From positions 974,737 to 1,038,736 of the forward strand of contig VCAZ01000123.1 of NCBI GenBank assembly GCA_005784505.1: a stretch of 64,000 nt of DNA. The letters run 5' to 3'. Under the pieces are notes generated by a model that was not told the DNA's origin, did no database searches, and was given only the letters and a program-made list of their open reading frames with translations. The stretch is from Bagarius yarrelli (Eukaryota; Chordata; Actinopteri; Siluriformes; Sisoridae). Shown here piece after piece: positions 11,400 through 20,815 of this stretch (position 1 is its first letter; every line of letters starts with the position of its first letter). Made by a program: the position numbers and the translations under genes.

Positions 11400-13275
11400 T
11401 TTATTCCTCTTCTTATGTGATATGGACTTTAAAGAATAATAAAATCCTGACCTGACAAAATAAAAACATTTCCTGATGAGTTTAACTGTTGGGCAGGAAG
11501 CATCAGTACGTGCTGGCGGCTGAGGACTGCCTTTAAACCTGGACCGAGAGTCAATCCTGTGGACTGGTCCTTTACCTGCCACGCTTTCCGCTCTTTCTTT
11601 GGTGAGATCGATATGAAGCATAGATGTGCAAGCGTCTATGGTCAGCGTTTATTGTTCATGACTCGGTCCTTAGAAGCTTCCAGAGAAGCGGAGACGAGTC
11701 GGCGAATGTGCTGATTAAGAGATTCCCCCGATGGTGGCGTTCGTGACCCGACTTTCAATTAAGCACACAGGAGAAAGGAGAAAATTTGCCCTTTTAAAGA
11801 GGCGCTGCCGCTCGGCGAACGCTTCCATCCAGACTTTACATCCCCTGCAATCCATTTAGTTCGGTGATGGATCCAGGACGCTTCAGCCAACCTTTAAAAG
11901 CCAAGATGATGGATTAAAACCACGGCGTGATCACTAATTCATGCAAGGATGTTAGGAAGCTTTAAGAAATCTCCCTAATGCCTTCATGGAGGTTTAATAT
12001 TGTATAAAAATACAGAAAAAAGAAAGAGATTGAAAGCAAGAGTGTGTGTCCAGGTTAATGAAATAATGTTGGCGTTGCATGAATATTCATCATTGAGAAT
12101 ATTATACATTATGTAGAAATGATAGGAGACGTGTGTGTTAAGCAAATTTATAATGTATTAGAACAAAGTCCATGAAGTGTTCATGGCAAGGCATCAATTA
12201 GGCACGAGGGGAGCAGATGGAGCTGCACTTCCTCCTCCGTGCACACAGGTGGGATGTCTATTTACAGAAAAAATAATGACTGGACATGGCTTTAACAATT
12301 TTCTGACATTTTCGGTAACATTTTTTTTTTTTGCTGTTCAATCCGCCACTGACTTTCCACCTCAGGATAGTCGGGTTCGATCGCAAATGTTTTCGTTCAC
12401 GCTGTATTTTAAAAAAAAATACAAATCACCGTCTAGACGCTGCCAAAAGCAGGCACTTGACTCCGAGTGTAAAATTGGTGTAACGCGGTGGCCTCGCTTA
12501 AAACAGCGATGCACATCCGACTAGATATAAAAAACAAAAACAAAGAGAAAGGAAACCCATCGATCCATCAAGCTGACAACGTTACGGTTGACTCACACAG
12601 GATTTACAAGCTCAAGTGTAAAAACAACACATTATACGGTGAAGTAGAAAAAAATCCCAAGAACACCTTTAGATTAAGCGCTTGAGGTCAGTTAAAAAAT
12701 GTTCACATTGAGTAGGTTTAGACTCCCCCCCCAGACGCCCGATATGTAAACATCACATGATCTGCGTTGGACATGCATCGCGAAAGGAGTTTTGAACATG
12801 TGTCCTGCTGAAGAACCTAAAAAAAAAAAAAAAGAGAAAACATAACTGGCAAAGCAGGTCAGGTCCGAATTTGTGTGTTGCTTTAACAAAAAAAAAACCT
12901 ATCTGGGTAGGCGGGGCATTTGTTGTCCTAAATTCCACTGTCACTCACAGCCGCACTAGCCAATCCCAGGCTTCGGGAAATGCGAAATTTAGGAGATCCT
13001 GGCACATGAAATGTAAAGATAACATCCTGATTGTCATGGAATGTTCCAGAATATCCAAAACAAGAACAAAGCAAAAACCATGAAGATGGAATCCTGATTG
13101 TCATGAAACAACATCCGATGAGAACTGTTCAGTATGAAGTGACCAGCTCAGTAAAACAAACCAAAACCGCGTCGCTTGTTTGAAAATATACACACGTTTT
13201 CTACTCTGCGTATTGCCAAGCAAAGAACGCCGAACGTTTCGAAAGAGCCCTAAAGAGCGTCAATGTTTCTTCTTC
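11400..13275 (-). other. kirrel3: Probable 3' UTR and downstream sequence of kirrel3
   Basis: Sequence below the stop codon contains no further gene that can be supported. It is mostly non-repetitive and of mixed composition, so much of it could be 3' UTR. Possible polyadenylation signals on the minus strand are ATTAAA at 11993-11998 and AATAAA at 11648-11653; neither can be confirmed without transcripts. A perfect palindrome ATGAATATTCAT lies near 12079. The phrase 'atcctgattgtcatg' occurs twice, about 67 bp apart, near 13024 and 13091. Confidence 0.4.
11648..11653 (-). terminator. Candidate polyadenylation signal AATAAA
   Basis: The plus strand reads TTTATT, which is AATAAA on the minus strand, about 1.6 kb below the kirrel3 stop. 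It is the first exact AATAAA noticed downstream. A weaker ATTAAA lies nearer, at 11993-11998. A hexamer alone is weak evidence. Confidence 0.25.
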
Positions 13276-13686
13276 TCAGACGTGCGTAAGCATGCGCTTC
13301 TGAAGCGGCCGTGTCAGGTCCGAGTTCTGGGACGACGACTGTGAGTGGTGCGTCGAGGACGAAGCGGAGGCCTTGCTGGTTTTGTCAAAGTAACTGCTGG
13401 CACTGCTGTCACACGGGGCGTCCTGTAAGGAGCCAGAATCGCTAAGTTCACGCTCGCACAGCTCGATGGAACTGGAACCCATGGCCAGCACGAAGCGGCC
13501 GCCGTAGTCATACAGCCGGTGGTTGGGCGCAGATCCCAGTGTGGAGTAAATGTTAGTGAAGGACATGCCGGTGGGAACTCGCTGTTTCCCCAGCGTCGCC
13601 GATCCAGACGGGTTGCGGGCTTCAGCTGATGTCGAAGCAGTGTGTTCCTTAAAGGTGTTCACGCTGTAGTAGCCATTGGTTGGGTC
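13276..13686 (-). CDS. kirrel3: kirrel3 terminal coding exon, PDZ-binding C-terminus
   Basis: A 411-bp exon (136 codons plus TGA), acceptor TTTTTAG, phase 0. It starts DPTNGYYSVNTFKEH and includes GKQRVPTGMSFTNIYSTL, YDYGGRFVLAMGSSSIELCE, SKASASSSTHHSQSSSQNSD and RPLQKRMLTHV. Human KIRREL3 has the same order with GKQRVPTGMSFTNIYSTL, GMGSSSIELCERE and RPLQRRMQTHV. The final THV is a class I PDZ ligand. Compared with human, the linker between ELCERE and FDK is shorter and lacks the YGKQDGYVQ stretch. NGYYSV holds tyrosines that could be phosphorylated for adaptor binding (inference). Confidence 0.97.
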   Translation of the reverse strand, partial: DPTNGYYSVNTFKEHTASTSAEARNPSGSATLGKQRVPTGMSFTNIYSTLGSAPNHRLYDYGGRFVLAMGSSSIELCERELSDSGSLQDAPCDSSASSYFDKTSKASASSSTHHSQSSSQNSDLTRPLQKRMLTHV

Positions 13687-13867
13687 CTAAAAATAAAAAA
13701 AAATAAAAAGACGCAAGCAGAACATTAGGGCATTTCTGGCAAAAGCTCGTATCCAAAGCAACGTATGGTCTCGTTTTGCTCTCTGCAGCCCAAAATATGC
13801 CCAGTGAACTCGTTCGAGGTCGAGTCAGAGCGGTGAGAAACGTTAAGCAGACTCACTTGGTCACAAT

Positions 13868-14035
13868 CTACCTGTCTGTCTGTCTGTCTGCCTGTCTGTC
13901 TGTCAGTCTCTCTTCCTATCTAGCTATCTGTCCATCAGTCTGTCTGTGTGCCTGTCTTCCTATCTGGGTTTTCTATCTGTCTGTCTATTTCTCTGCCTGT
14001 CTTTCTGTCTGTCTGTGTCTGTCCTCCTATTACCT
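13868..14035 (+). repeat. CTGT/CTAT microsatellite
   Basis: Imperfect (CTGT)n with CTAT and CTGC variants, between the last two coding exons. Confidence 0.9.
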
Positions 14036-14149
14036 CTCAATGTAACCCCAAACCCCCTCCTCAGCACCTCTTTTGCCTAACAGTGACTGATTAGAAAGCG
14101 GTTTCTGTAGGACCTCAAGTGAACCAAACGTTTTGCTGCTCAGCTTCAC

Positions 14150-14236
14150 CTTAATGTGCTGGAACTCCTCCTCCTCTTCCTGTAGAACCTCCAGCTGCTT
14201 TAACACCGACTCCTGCTGAAACTCCCCACGCTCCAT
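14150..14236 (-). CDS. kirrel3: kirrel3 exon, cytoplasmic acidic coiled segment
   Basis: An 87-bp exon of exactly 29 codons, acceptor CTGCAG, donor GTGAAG, phase 0 at both ends. It encodes [20 protein letters not shown] and then EEEEFQHIK. Human KIRREL3 has [20 protein letters not shown] and EEKEFQNLK, a segment specific to KIRREL3. The polypyrimidine tract before the acceptor is a pure (CT)n microsatellite (GA on plus, 14247-14276). Because the exon is in-frame and symmetric, skipping it would remove 29 residues without a frameshift. Confidence 0.95.
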
Positions 14237-14242
14237 CTGCAG

Positions 14243-14246
<4 letters not shown>

Positions 14247-14279
<33 letters not shown>

Positions 14280-14420
14280 GGACAGACAGGCAGAGAATCA
14301 GACAGACAGACAGACAGTTAGATTGTAAAATCGGAAAACAGATAGATAGATAGTTAGATGGACGGACAGACGGACAGACGGACAGACAGAAAAAGAGAGA
14401 CAGTGTGTGTGTGTGTGTAC
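14247..14420 (+). repeat. GA, GACA, GATA, GACG and GT microsatellite cluster
   Basis: (GA)15 at 14247-14276, then GACA, GATA, GACG and finally (GT)n near 14403-14420. The GA run is the polypyrimidine tract of the next exon when read on the minus strand. Confidence 0.9.
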
Positions 14421-14563
14421 ACTTATGCGGTTCAGCCCTCAGCCGACGTTTTGCAGTGAATTTGTTTACTGAAACAGCACCGTGAGCTTTTTCGCTCCAG
14501 TCGAGCAGATTTTCTCAGCAGGAAGTCAAACACCGAGAGAAAGAGTTAACTGGCAGGACTCAC

Positions 14564-14673
14564 CATCATCTGCTTCATGCCTGTGTGCTCCTCCGTCTCC
14601 CTCGCGGCGTTATGATCCTTGTGAACGATCTCCACCCGGATGTCATTTTTTGCTGAGACGACCCCTTTGAGAC
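14564..14673 (-). CDS. kirrel3: kirrel3 exon, proximal cytoplasmic tail
   Basis: A 110-bp exon, acceptor CCTTAG, donor GTGAGT, phase 1 to phase 0. The translation LKGVVSAKNDIRVEIVHKDH continues NAARETEEHTGMKQMM. Human has LKGIVSAKNDIRVEIVHKEP and GREGEEHSTIKQLM. Some human isoforms insert about 25 residues (STGGRSGISGRGT onward) before this point. No matching exon was seen in the 1961-bp intron between here and the membrane exon, so this gene joins them directly. Confidence 0.94.
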
Positions 14674-15111
14674 CTAAGGAGACAGCGCAGTGATTAGTCA
14701 GAGCCATCATCTCAACGCCTGCTCAGCTCCACAAGCACCAGCCTCCCAAATCCCCACTGAACGTCTAGCACTACATCACAGCGCTCTGTTTAGCCCATTA
14801 CAGCCGCACGCCCGTTCAACTGTTCGCTAAATGGGGGCGCGAATAAAGAAAGAGTGGAAATAGAGTGAGAAATTGAACATGCAACTGAGGCTTACTTTCA
14901 GGCTTAATGGCGCTCGAGAGTTCTCTCGGGCGAGCAGAGAGCGAGACGGGCAGTGAGGACATAACCAGGTGCATGTCTTCTGTGAGACAACAACAAACAT
15001 GCAAGCAAATACGATTGGGTCAGAAGGGAGGAAAAAAAAATCCAATTTACAGGTACTTATTATTTTTCCTTCATGCAAAACCGACACTGGGTCTCAAATC
15101 AACTGCAGAGG

Positions 15112-15521
15112 AACCTCGGCATACAAATTGAATAGGGTTCTGGAGGCTAGTTCGTAACGTGTAAATGTGTATTGCGATACAAATTTTCCCATAAGAAATA
15201 ATGTAAATGTAGATAATTTATTACAGCCACCCAAAAATATGACCAATATTACACTAGACATCTTTTTAAATCGATCCACGCCACCGAACCATCAGCGAAA
15301 AAATAGCAGCAAAATCACGTAGCTTTAGAACGGGTGCCAAAGCTAACGTCTGTATTGTAGGTCGACCGTTTTAAAACCGATTTCGCAAAGATTTAAACGG
15401 CTCCCAGACGTACTGGCAACTTAGACGGCATTCGTACGCGAAAATACTTCGTATGATGAAGCAAAATTTTACTTCTATGGCAAAAATTCGTAAGTAAGGG
15501 TTAGATTTGTATGCCGAGGTT
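15112..15521. mobile_element. MITE with AACCTCGGCATACAAAT termini
   Basis: The left end is 'aacctcggcatacaaat' (15112-15128); the right end 'atttgtatgccgaggtt' (15505-15521) is its exact reverse complement. No coding capacity is seen inside, so it is a non-autonomous DNA element of about 410 bp. A shorter relative lies at 59666-59872. Confidence 0.85.
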
Positions 15522-16045
15522 ACGACCTTATAAATAAATACACTGCACACTTGTACTGAAAGAAGCTAAGGAATAAAGACAAACATTTTTTTTAACAAAG
15601 CAAATTTACTTTTTAATCCAAAACATTTGAACTTTAGCTGGTTTTTTTTCTTATCTTACATTATTATATTTTATAACATTTAAACGTAACTATAAATGGA
15701 TAATTACTATAAATGCATCACACTTTGATATAAAAAAATCTCCACTTCACCCCAGAATACAGATGATTATTTTACATTAATGACATGAAACAGAGCGATA
15801 TTTTATTTTATTTATATTTTATTTTGCTTAACTTAACAAATCCTGAGAAAATGTACAAAAAATGTAAAAAAAAAATATATTTTGTTTTCACACTACAAAC
15901 TTTGCTAACCATAAAAGCAGGGCAGTCTGTGGCATAGGCGACACAGGTAGTTGCCTAGGGCGCAAAATGACTGGGGGTGCTACACTAAAAGAGGTTGGTT
16001 TTTTTTATCGGAAGTGCGCCCTCTTAGGACCATTCTGCGCTTCTG
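15522..16045. other. AT-rich intron sequence with a repeat fragment
   Basis: Mostly AT-rich and without genes. 'cctagggcgcaaaatgact' near 15954 resembles a dispersed fragment also hinted at near 59978. Confidence 0.4.
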
Positions 16046-16401
16046 CACATTCATATTTATTCATTCAGTCTCCTCTATACGTGCTTATTTTCTTATTCGG
16101 GGTCACAGGGATCTGCTGGAGTCTATCCCAGCCGTCTCTGAAAGGGTGAAAGGCAGGAGGGGGACACCCTGGACAGTCCATCACAAGACCACACACACTC
16201 ACGCTCACTCCTATGGGCAATTTAGAATTACCAATCAATCCAACATACATGTTTTTGGACTGTAGGAGGAAACCGTAGAACTCGGAGTAATCACACGCAA
16301 GCACAGGGAGAACATGCAAACTCCACACAGAAAGGACCCTGCAGGGGAATCGAATAAGGAACCTTCTTGTTGCTAATCACTAAGCCACCGTGCTGCCCCC
16401 T
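16046..16401 (-). mobile_element. V-SINE/HAmo-type SINE
   Basis: Read on the minus strand it starts 'gggggcagcacggtggctta', continues 'gtgtggagtttgcatgttct' and 'acagtccaaaaacatg', and ends 'atagactccagcagatccct'. This is the widespread vertebrate V-SINE-like element with a tRNA-derived head and a conserved centre. It lies in the intron after the membrane exon. Confidence 0.85.
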
Positions 16402-16634
16402 ACATGTATATATTAAGGAAAAATATTTTTGGAATTTTACTTAAAGTGCGGGGGGGTAAATGTTTTGCCATACAGCCTGGTTTAAATTATACAGAATGAA
16501 AAAAAATAACCCAGCGCCTCCTCAAGGACATGTTCCAAACTGGAGGTGAGGATTAGCACTGCCTGCTGCTCTCGTTCCTTAGCCATTTATCAGCCTGAGA
16601 GAGAGAAGGAAGGACAGAAAGCTGGAGCACTTAC

Positions 16635-16742
16635 TCCTCTGCAGGCGAGCGCAGCAGAAAGCCCCCAGGGTCCCCATGAGGACGATGAGCGCCAGGAAAG
16701 CTCCCACCGCAACCCCGATGATGACGGCCAAGCGCAAGGACC
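16635..16742 (-). CDS. kirrel3: kirrel3 exon, transmembrane segment
   Basis: A 108-bp exon, acceptor CCGTAG, donor GTAAGT, phase 1 to phase 1. It encodes a short juxtamembrane GSLR and the span [20 protein letters not shown], then TLGAFCCARLQR. Human has [20 protein letters not shown] and TIVAFCCARSQR. Human KIRREL3 has about 15 extra extracellular residues before the span (SEMKSGAGLEAESVP); these are absent here. CCAR right after the span suggests palmitoylation (inference). Confidence 0.95.
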
Positions 16743-17116
16743 CTACGGAGGACACACGGAGCCCGGGGGAGTAATCAGCATATGAAATGTTTGAAAAAAA
16801 ATTCATCAAAGTCTAAATCTGAAGTCCATTCGTCACATGAGACAGAATCGAGGCGAGGTTTGCTGAGAAATTCTACAGGGAGAGTCAGTCGCTCCTCGCG
16901 AGACGAATCTAATAAATGAAAATAGGGCACAAGAAAGCGAAGTCTAATCCTGCATAAATATTTCAAAGCCTTTATAAACGTGAACCGGAGAGTGATTGAA
17001 ATTAGAATAGAAATGAAAGATCGAAGAGTCATTATAGAATTTAGTAAAACTCTAATCATTGACATTTACCCAAGTAAAGATGCTTAGCAGGGACTCGGTC
17101 CCCTCATGACAAACTA

Positions 17117-17185
17117 ATCAAGGCGGTGTGTTTAATCACTCTGGGACAGGGGTGCGGGGGTAAATTACACTCTTACACACTATAC
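17117..17185 (+). repeat. 70-bp direct repeat, copy 1
   Basis: 'gcggtgtgtttaatcactct' and 'taaattacactcttacacac' recur at 17577-17652 in the same order and orientation. The two copies flank a pyrimidine-rich block. Confidence 0.85.
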
Positions 17186-17570
17186 TCTCCTGCCACTATT
17201 ATCATCCTTTCTTTACTTCTTCCTCACAGAACAAATGTCTTTATTTCTCCCTTCCTCAAAAAACAGCTGTTCTTTATCTATGTCATTCTTTTCTTACTTA
17301 TTTCCTTTCTTTCACTCTTCTGACTTTTTTTTTCCTTTATTTCTTTTATTTAACTCTTCCAAAATTTCTGCTCTTTTTTTCTTATTTTTCTTATTTATTC
17401 AGTCTTTATTCCTGCATTTCTTCCTTTTTCTTCCTTCCTTCCTTTCTTCTATCTTTCTTGTTTTTTCTCCTCTTCTTACTTTCATTTTTTATTTTCCTTT
17501 CTTCCCTTCTTTTCCTTTCTTCCTTCCTTCCTTCCTTCCATCCTTCCTACCTACCTACCTACCCGCATAA
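17186..17570 (+). repeat. Pyrimidine-rich block A
   Basis: T/C-rich sequence with 'gctgttctttatctatg', 'attatttcctttctttca'-like words and a (CCTT)n end. It aligns in order with block B at 19765-20135 in the previous intron. Confidence 0.75.
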
Positions 17571-17576
17571 TCAAAA

Positions 17577-17652
17577 TAATCAATGCGGTGTGTTTAATCA
17601 CTCTGAGACAGGGGTACAGTAGTAAATTACACTCTTACACACTTTACTCTCT
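17577..17652 (+). repeat. 70-bp direct repeat, copy 2
   Basis: Second copy of the sequence at 17117-17185, with a few mismatches ('gagacaggggtacagtagt' against 'gggacaggggtgcgggggt'). Confidence 0.85.
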
Positions 17653-17660
17653 TTAGACTT

Positions 17661-17663
<3 letters not shown>

Positions 17664-17700
<37 letters not shown>

Positions 17701-17708
17701 ACACACAC
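17664..17708 (+). repeat. (AC)n microsatellite abutting a splice donor
   Basis: AC on plus, GT on minus, broken once by an AGAC. It begins exactly at the donor of the exon 17709-17907. Confidence 0.95.
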
Positions 17709-17907
17709 CTTGCTCCTTGAGGCGAATGATCTCAGTGTCGGAGCCGAAGCTGTTCCACGCCGTGCAGTTGTAAATAGTCTGGAAGTCGGCAGGGACGATG
17801 TTGCTCATGGTCAGTGTGGAGATGACTCCTTCCTCCGTGCTCACTGTCTCCACCGTGTATCTCCCCGACGTTCCCGACTCCAGCACCGTCTCCTTCCAAG
17901 ACCAAGC
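17709..17907 (-). CDS. kirrel3: kirrel3 exon, second half of Ig domain 5
   Basis: A 199-bp exon, acceptor TTTTAG, phase 0 to phase 1. It encodes [20 protein letters not shown], then TVSTEEGVISTLTMSNIVPA and DFQTIYNCTAWNSFGSDTEI, ending RLKEQ. Human KIRREL3 has [20 protein letters not shown] and FQTIYNCTAWNSFGSDTEII. The Cys of YNCT is the last Ig cysteine. The donor is unusual: CAAG is followed at once by a (GT)n run, so the splice donor is the first GT of a microsatellite (17664-17708). Related pyrimidine-rich blocks lie in the introns on both sides. Confidence 0.97.
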
Positions 17908-17989
17908 CTAAAACAGAAACAAAGATTTTAAAGATTCAGTGCTTTTATCTCCTATTTTTTTTTTATATATATATTATATAAAATTTTTT

Positions 17990-18790
17990 TTATATATATA
18001 TTATAAGGAATATTGACAGTGAAATTAGACACATAATAGACTCTATATGAGACATTATAGACACTACATGAGGCACTGACAGTAAAGATAAGACATTATA
18101 GACACTAAACGAGGCACTGACGGTAAATTTGAGACATTATAGACAGTATATGAGGCACTGACAGTCAATATGAGACATTATAGACACTATATAAGGCACT
18201 GACGGTAGATAGTAGACGTTATAAACACTATATTAGGGTTAAATTTGAGACTGACGGTGAATATAAGAAGCATGACATTAAAAACTATATAAGGCACTGA
18301 CGGTAGATAGTAGACGTTATAAACACTATATTAGGCACAGACGGTCGATATGAGACATTATAGACACTAAACGAGGCACTGACGGTAAATTTGAGACATT
18401 ATAGACACTATATAAGGCACGAACAGTATATATATGAGACATTATAGACAGTATATGAGGCACTGACAGTAAATATGAGACATTATAGACACTATATAAG
18501 GGACAGACGGTGAATTTGAGACATTATAGACAGTATATGAGGCACTGACAGTCAATATGAGACATTATAGACACTAATGAGGCACTGACAGTCAATATAA
18601 GACATTATAGACACTTTATAGGGCACTGACAGTCAATATGAGACATTATAGTCACTATACGAGGCACTGACGGTCAATATGAGACATTATAGTCACTATA
18701 CGAGGCACTGACGGTCAATATGAGACATTATAGACACTACATGAGACACTGACAGTACATATAAGACATTATAGACACTGTAGCCCTGGT
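17990..18790 (+). repeat. 41-bp tandem repeat, about 18 copies
   Basis: 'gacattatag' or variants start at 18051, 18092, 18133, 18174 and 18215, so the period is exactly 41 bp. The unit is roughly 'gagacattatagacacta' followed by 'tatgaggcactgacagtaa'. It lies in the intron upstream of the second Ig5 exon. Confidence 0.93.
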
Positions 18791-19764
18791 TTAAGCATTA
18801 AAAATCCCTTGCTGAATATAAACATGCCATGATGCCTCAGAGGACAGCAAATAATGGGTTGCCAAATAGCCCTTATGAGGGACTAAACACTAACGCAGGT
18901 GGAAAAGGAGTGTGAAATTAAGCAATTTGGTGTGTGAAGTCTAAGGAGGACAGAGAGGTGAGCAGTTATTTTACCATCCTGTCTCCTGAGGCTAACCGTT
19001 AGCACCGCTAGCCTGAACAGCTTACCGCTAACAGCACCCACTTTCAGCCCCAACATATGTTGTTTACTTAAGAAATGTTTTTTTTTTTTCGTTTCCTGGT
19101 GCTCAAACACTTTTACAGGCCCCAAGAGGTGAAACACACTTTTCCTTTAAGCCCCATTAGTCTCGGATGATAAAGTCAGCCATGCTTCAGGGCGCCTGTG
19201 CTGTATTTCTGTTCTGTTATTTTACAAAAAAACCCACCGGTCTTCTTTTCTCTGTGCAGTGAAGATACTGTAAGAGAAAGCAATGTTACTGCGGCTCTAA
19301 GTTTCACGCCAGCTTGGAGTTTGTGTATTTATTTATTCATCTGATCTAAACACCGGAGTGATAAATGTCATTATTTAAAATATACTCTTTTTTCTTTTGT
19401 GTTATTACATTTTTTTTTGAAAAAGACAGATATTTTGGCATTTCGGTGTTATTTCAGTCGAACATTCTGTCATTCTCTGTCCTGCAGGCAAAACGAATAA
19501 ATACAGAAATAATAGTAATCATATCTAAAAAAAAAACATCACCACCACCAAGAAAAAAAACACCCCAAAAGTCAGATAACTCCATTTTTCTCTTTTTTCT
19601 CCATCCCTTCTTCTTGTAAGTATTTGTTTTAGATTTCTCTATTACGTCTTGATAATATTATTAATTTATTAGTTTATTTCATTCTTTTCTTTCTGTCGTT
19701 CTTATTTAAAGGGAGTGTTTATTTCTTGCTTACTTTCAGTTAAATAAGCTTTCTTCCTTCCTTC
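18791..19764. other. Intron sequence, nothing recognised
   Basis: AT-rich with short homopolymer runs. Frames of 84 codons show no product. Confidence 0.5.
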
Positions 19765-20135
19765 CATCTTCATCATCCTTTCTTTACTGTATTTTTTCAT
19801 TCCTCACAGATCTAATGTCTTTATCTCTCCCTTCTTTTCTTCTGTTCTTCAGAAAATTGCTGTTCTTTATCTATGCTATTCTTCTCTTACTTCTTTCCTT
19901 TCTTTCATTCCTCTGTTCTGTTTTTGCTTTATTTCTTTTCTTCCTTCTTACAGTTTCTTCTTTTATTTCATCCTTTTATTATTTTCTTTTTTGCTTTACT
20001 TTTCTTTTTTGTCTTCTTACTTTTGTTATTTATTTCCCTTTCCTCCTTTCTTTTCTTTCATTCCTTCCTTCCTTCCCTTCTTTTTTCTTTTTTTTCCCTC
20101 TTCTTTTCCTTCCTTCCTTCCTTCCTTTCACAGTC
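19765..20135 (+). repeat. Pyrimidine-rich block B
   Basis: Shares with block A the ordered words 'catcctttctttact', 'aatgtctttat', 'ctccctt', 'gctgttctttatctatg' and 'ttatttctttt'. The blocks are related copies rather than random CT DNA. Confidence 0.75.
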
Positions 20136-20199
20136 CAGTTGTTCTCCTCAGGAACAAAAGCGCCGTCTTTCAGTTCTGTCTCTAACAATGCTAAACAAC

Positions 20200-20306
20200 G
20201 GCAAGAGAGGGAGAGAGAGAGAGAGAGAGGGAAGAAAGAGAAAGAGAGAGAGAGATGGAGGGGAAAAACAGAAAGAGAGAGAGAGAAAGAGAGAGGGGGA
20301 AAAGAA
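20200..20306 (+). repeat. (GA)n-rich tract after a splice donor
   Basis: Imperfect GA/GGGA runs directly downstream (minus strand) of the first Ig5 exon's donor. Confidence 0.85.
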
Positions 20307-20313
20307 CACTTAC

Positions 20314-20414
20314 GATGCGATCTGGTGGAGGGGTGCTGCGGATGAAGCACTTGATCTGGCCTTTCTCTCCGTACAGAACCTGCTGCGTCTGGGTGCTGGA
20401 GATAGTAGGAGGAC
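20314..20414 (-). CDS. kirrel3: kirrel3 exon, first half of Ig domain 5
   Basis: A 101-bp exon, acceptor TTTCAG, donor GTAAGT, phase 1 to phase 0. The translation is GPPTISSTQTQQVLYGEKGQ followed by IKCFIRSTPPPDRI. Human KIRREL3 has [20 protein letters not shown] and IKCFIRSTPPPDRI, while KIRREL1 has VECFIGSTPPPDRI. The KIRREL3 wording is one of the clearest paralogue markers in the gene. A (GT)n run (20451-20483 as AC on plus) starts 36 bp upstream of the acceptor, and a CT-rich run follows the donor. Confidence 0.97.
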
Positions 20415-20449
20415 CTGAAAGCAGAAATGACAATCAGTCTGTGCGAGTG

Positions 20450-20450
<1 letters not shown>

Positions 20451-20483
<33 letters not shown>
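20451..20483 (+). repeat. (AC)n microsatellite upstream of a splice acceptor
   Basis: Reads (GT)n on the transcribed strand and ends 36 bp before the acceptor of exon 20314-20414. Confidence 0.95.
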
Positions 20484-20486
<3 letters not shown>

Positions 20487-20575
20487 GCCCGCAGGGACAG
20501 GATACACCTCCACACTACTGATATTCACAGCATTTCTTTCACCGAATTGATCTGACACGAGACTGTACTATACCT

Positions 20576-20615
20576 CATGCAGCCAAAAGTTTGTGGACAC
20601 CTGATGGGGTACGAC
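20576..20615. mobile_element. Tc1-like terminal fragment
   Basis: 'cagccaaaagtttgtggaca' resembles the end of a common fish Tc1/mariner-type element ('ggccaaaagtatgtggacac'). Only one end is seen here. Confidence 0.5.
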
Positions 20616-20784
20616 TGACGGGGTAACCTGGAGGCTGAGCGAGACGTTTACTATGGAAACGGTTTTTGTTTAGGTTTGTATTTGAAATCCAAAAACTTTT
20701 ATTCAAGTCATTTTGGATTTTTTTTTTTTTAAATGAATAAAAATGTAAATTAGGAACTAAGTCTGGCACCACCGAGATCACACA

Positions 20785-20815
<31 letters not shown>

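Noticed and set aside
13314..13511. 65-codon frame inside the last exon, other frame
   Set aside because: Shadow of the kirrel3 terminal exon.
13276..17907. Assignment to KIRREL1 or KIRREL2
   Set aside because: Ig5 IKCFIRSTPPPDRI, the [15 protein letters not shown] segment and the SSIELCERE/SKASASSS tail match KIRREL3 and not KIRREL1.
19815..20433. Frames of up to 181 codons on both strands
   Set aside because: Pyrimidine and GA tracts. The minus-strand frame overlaps a real kirrel3 exon only between 20314 and 20414.
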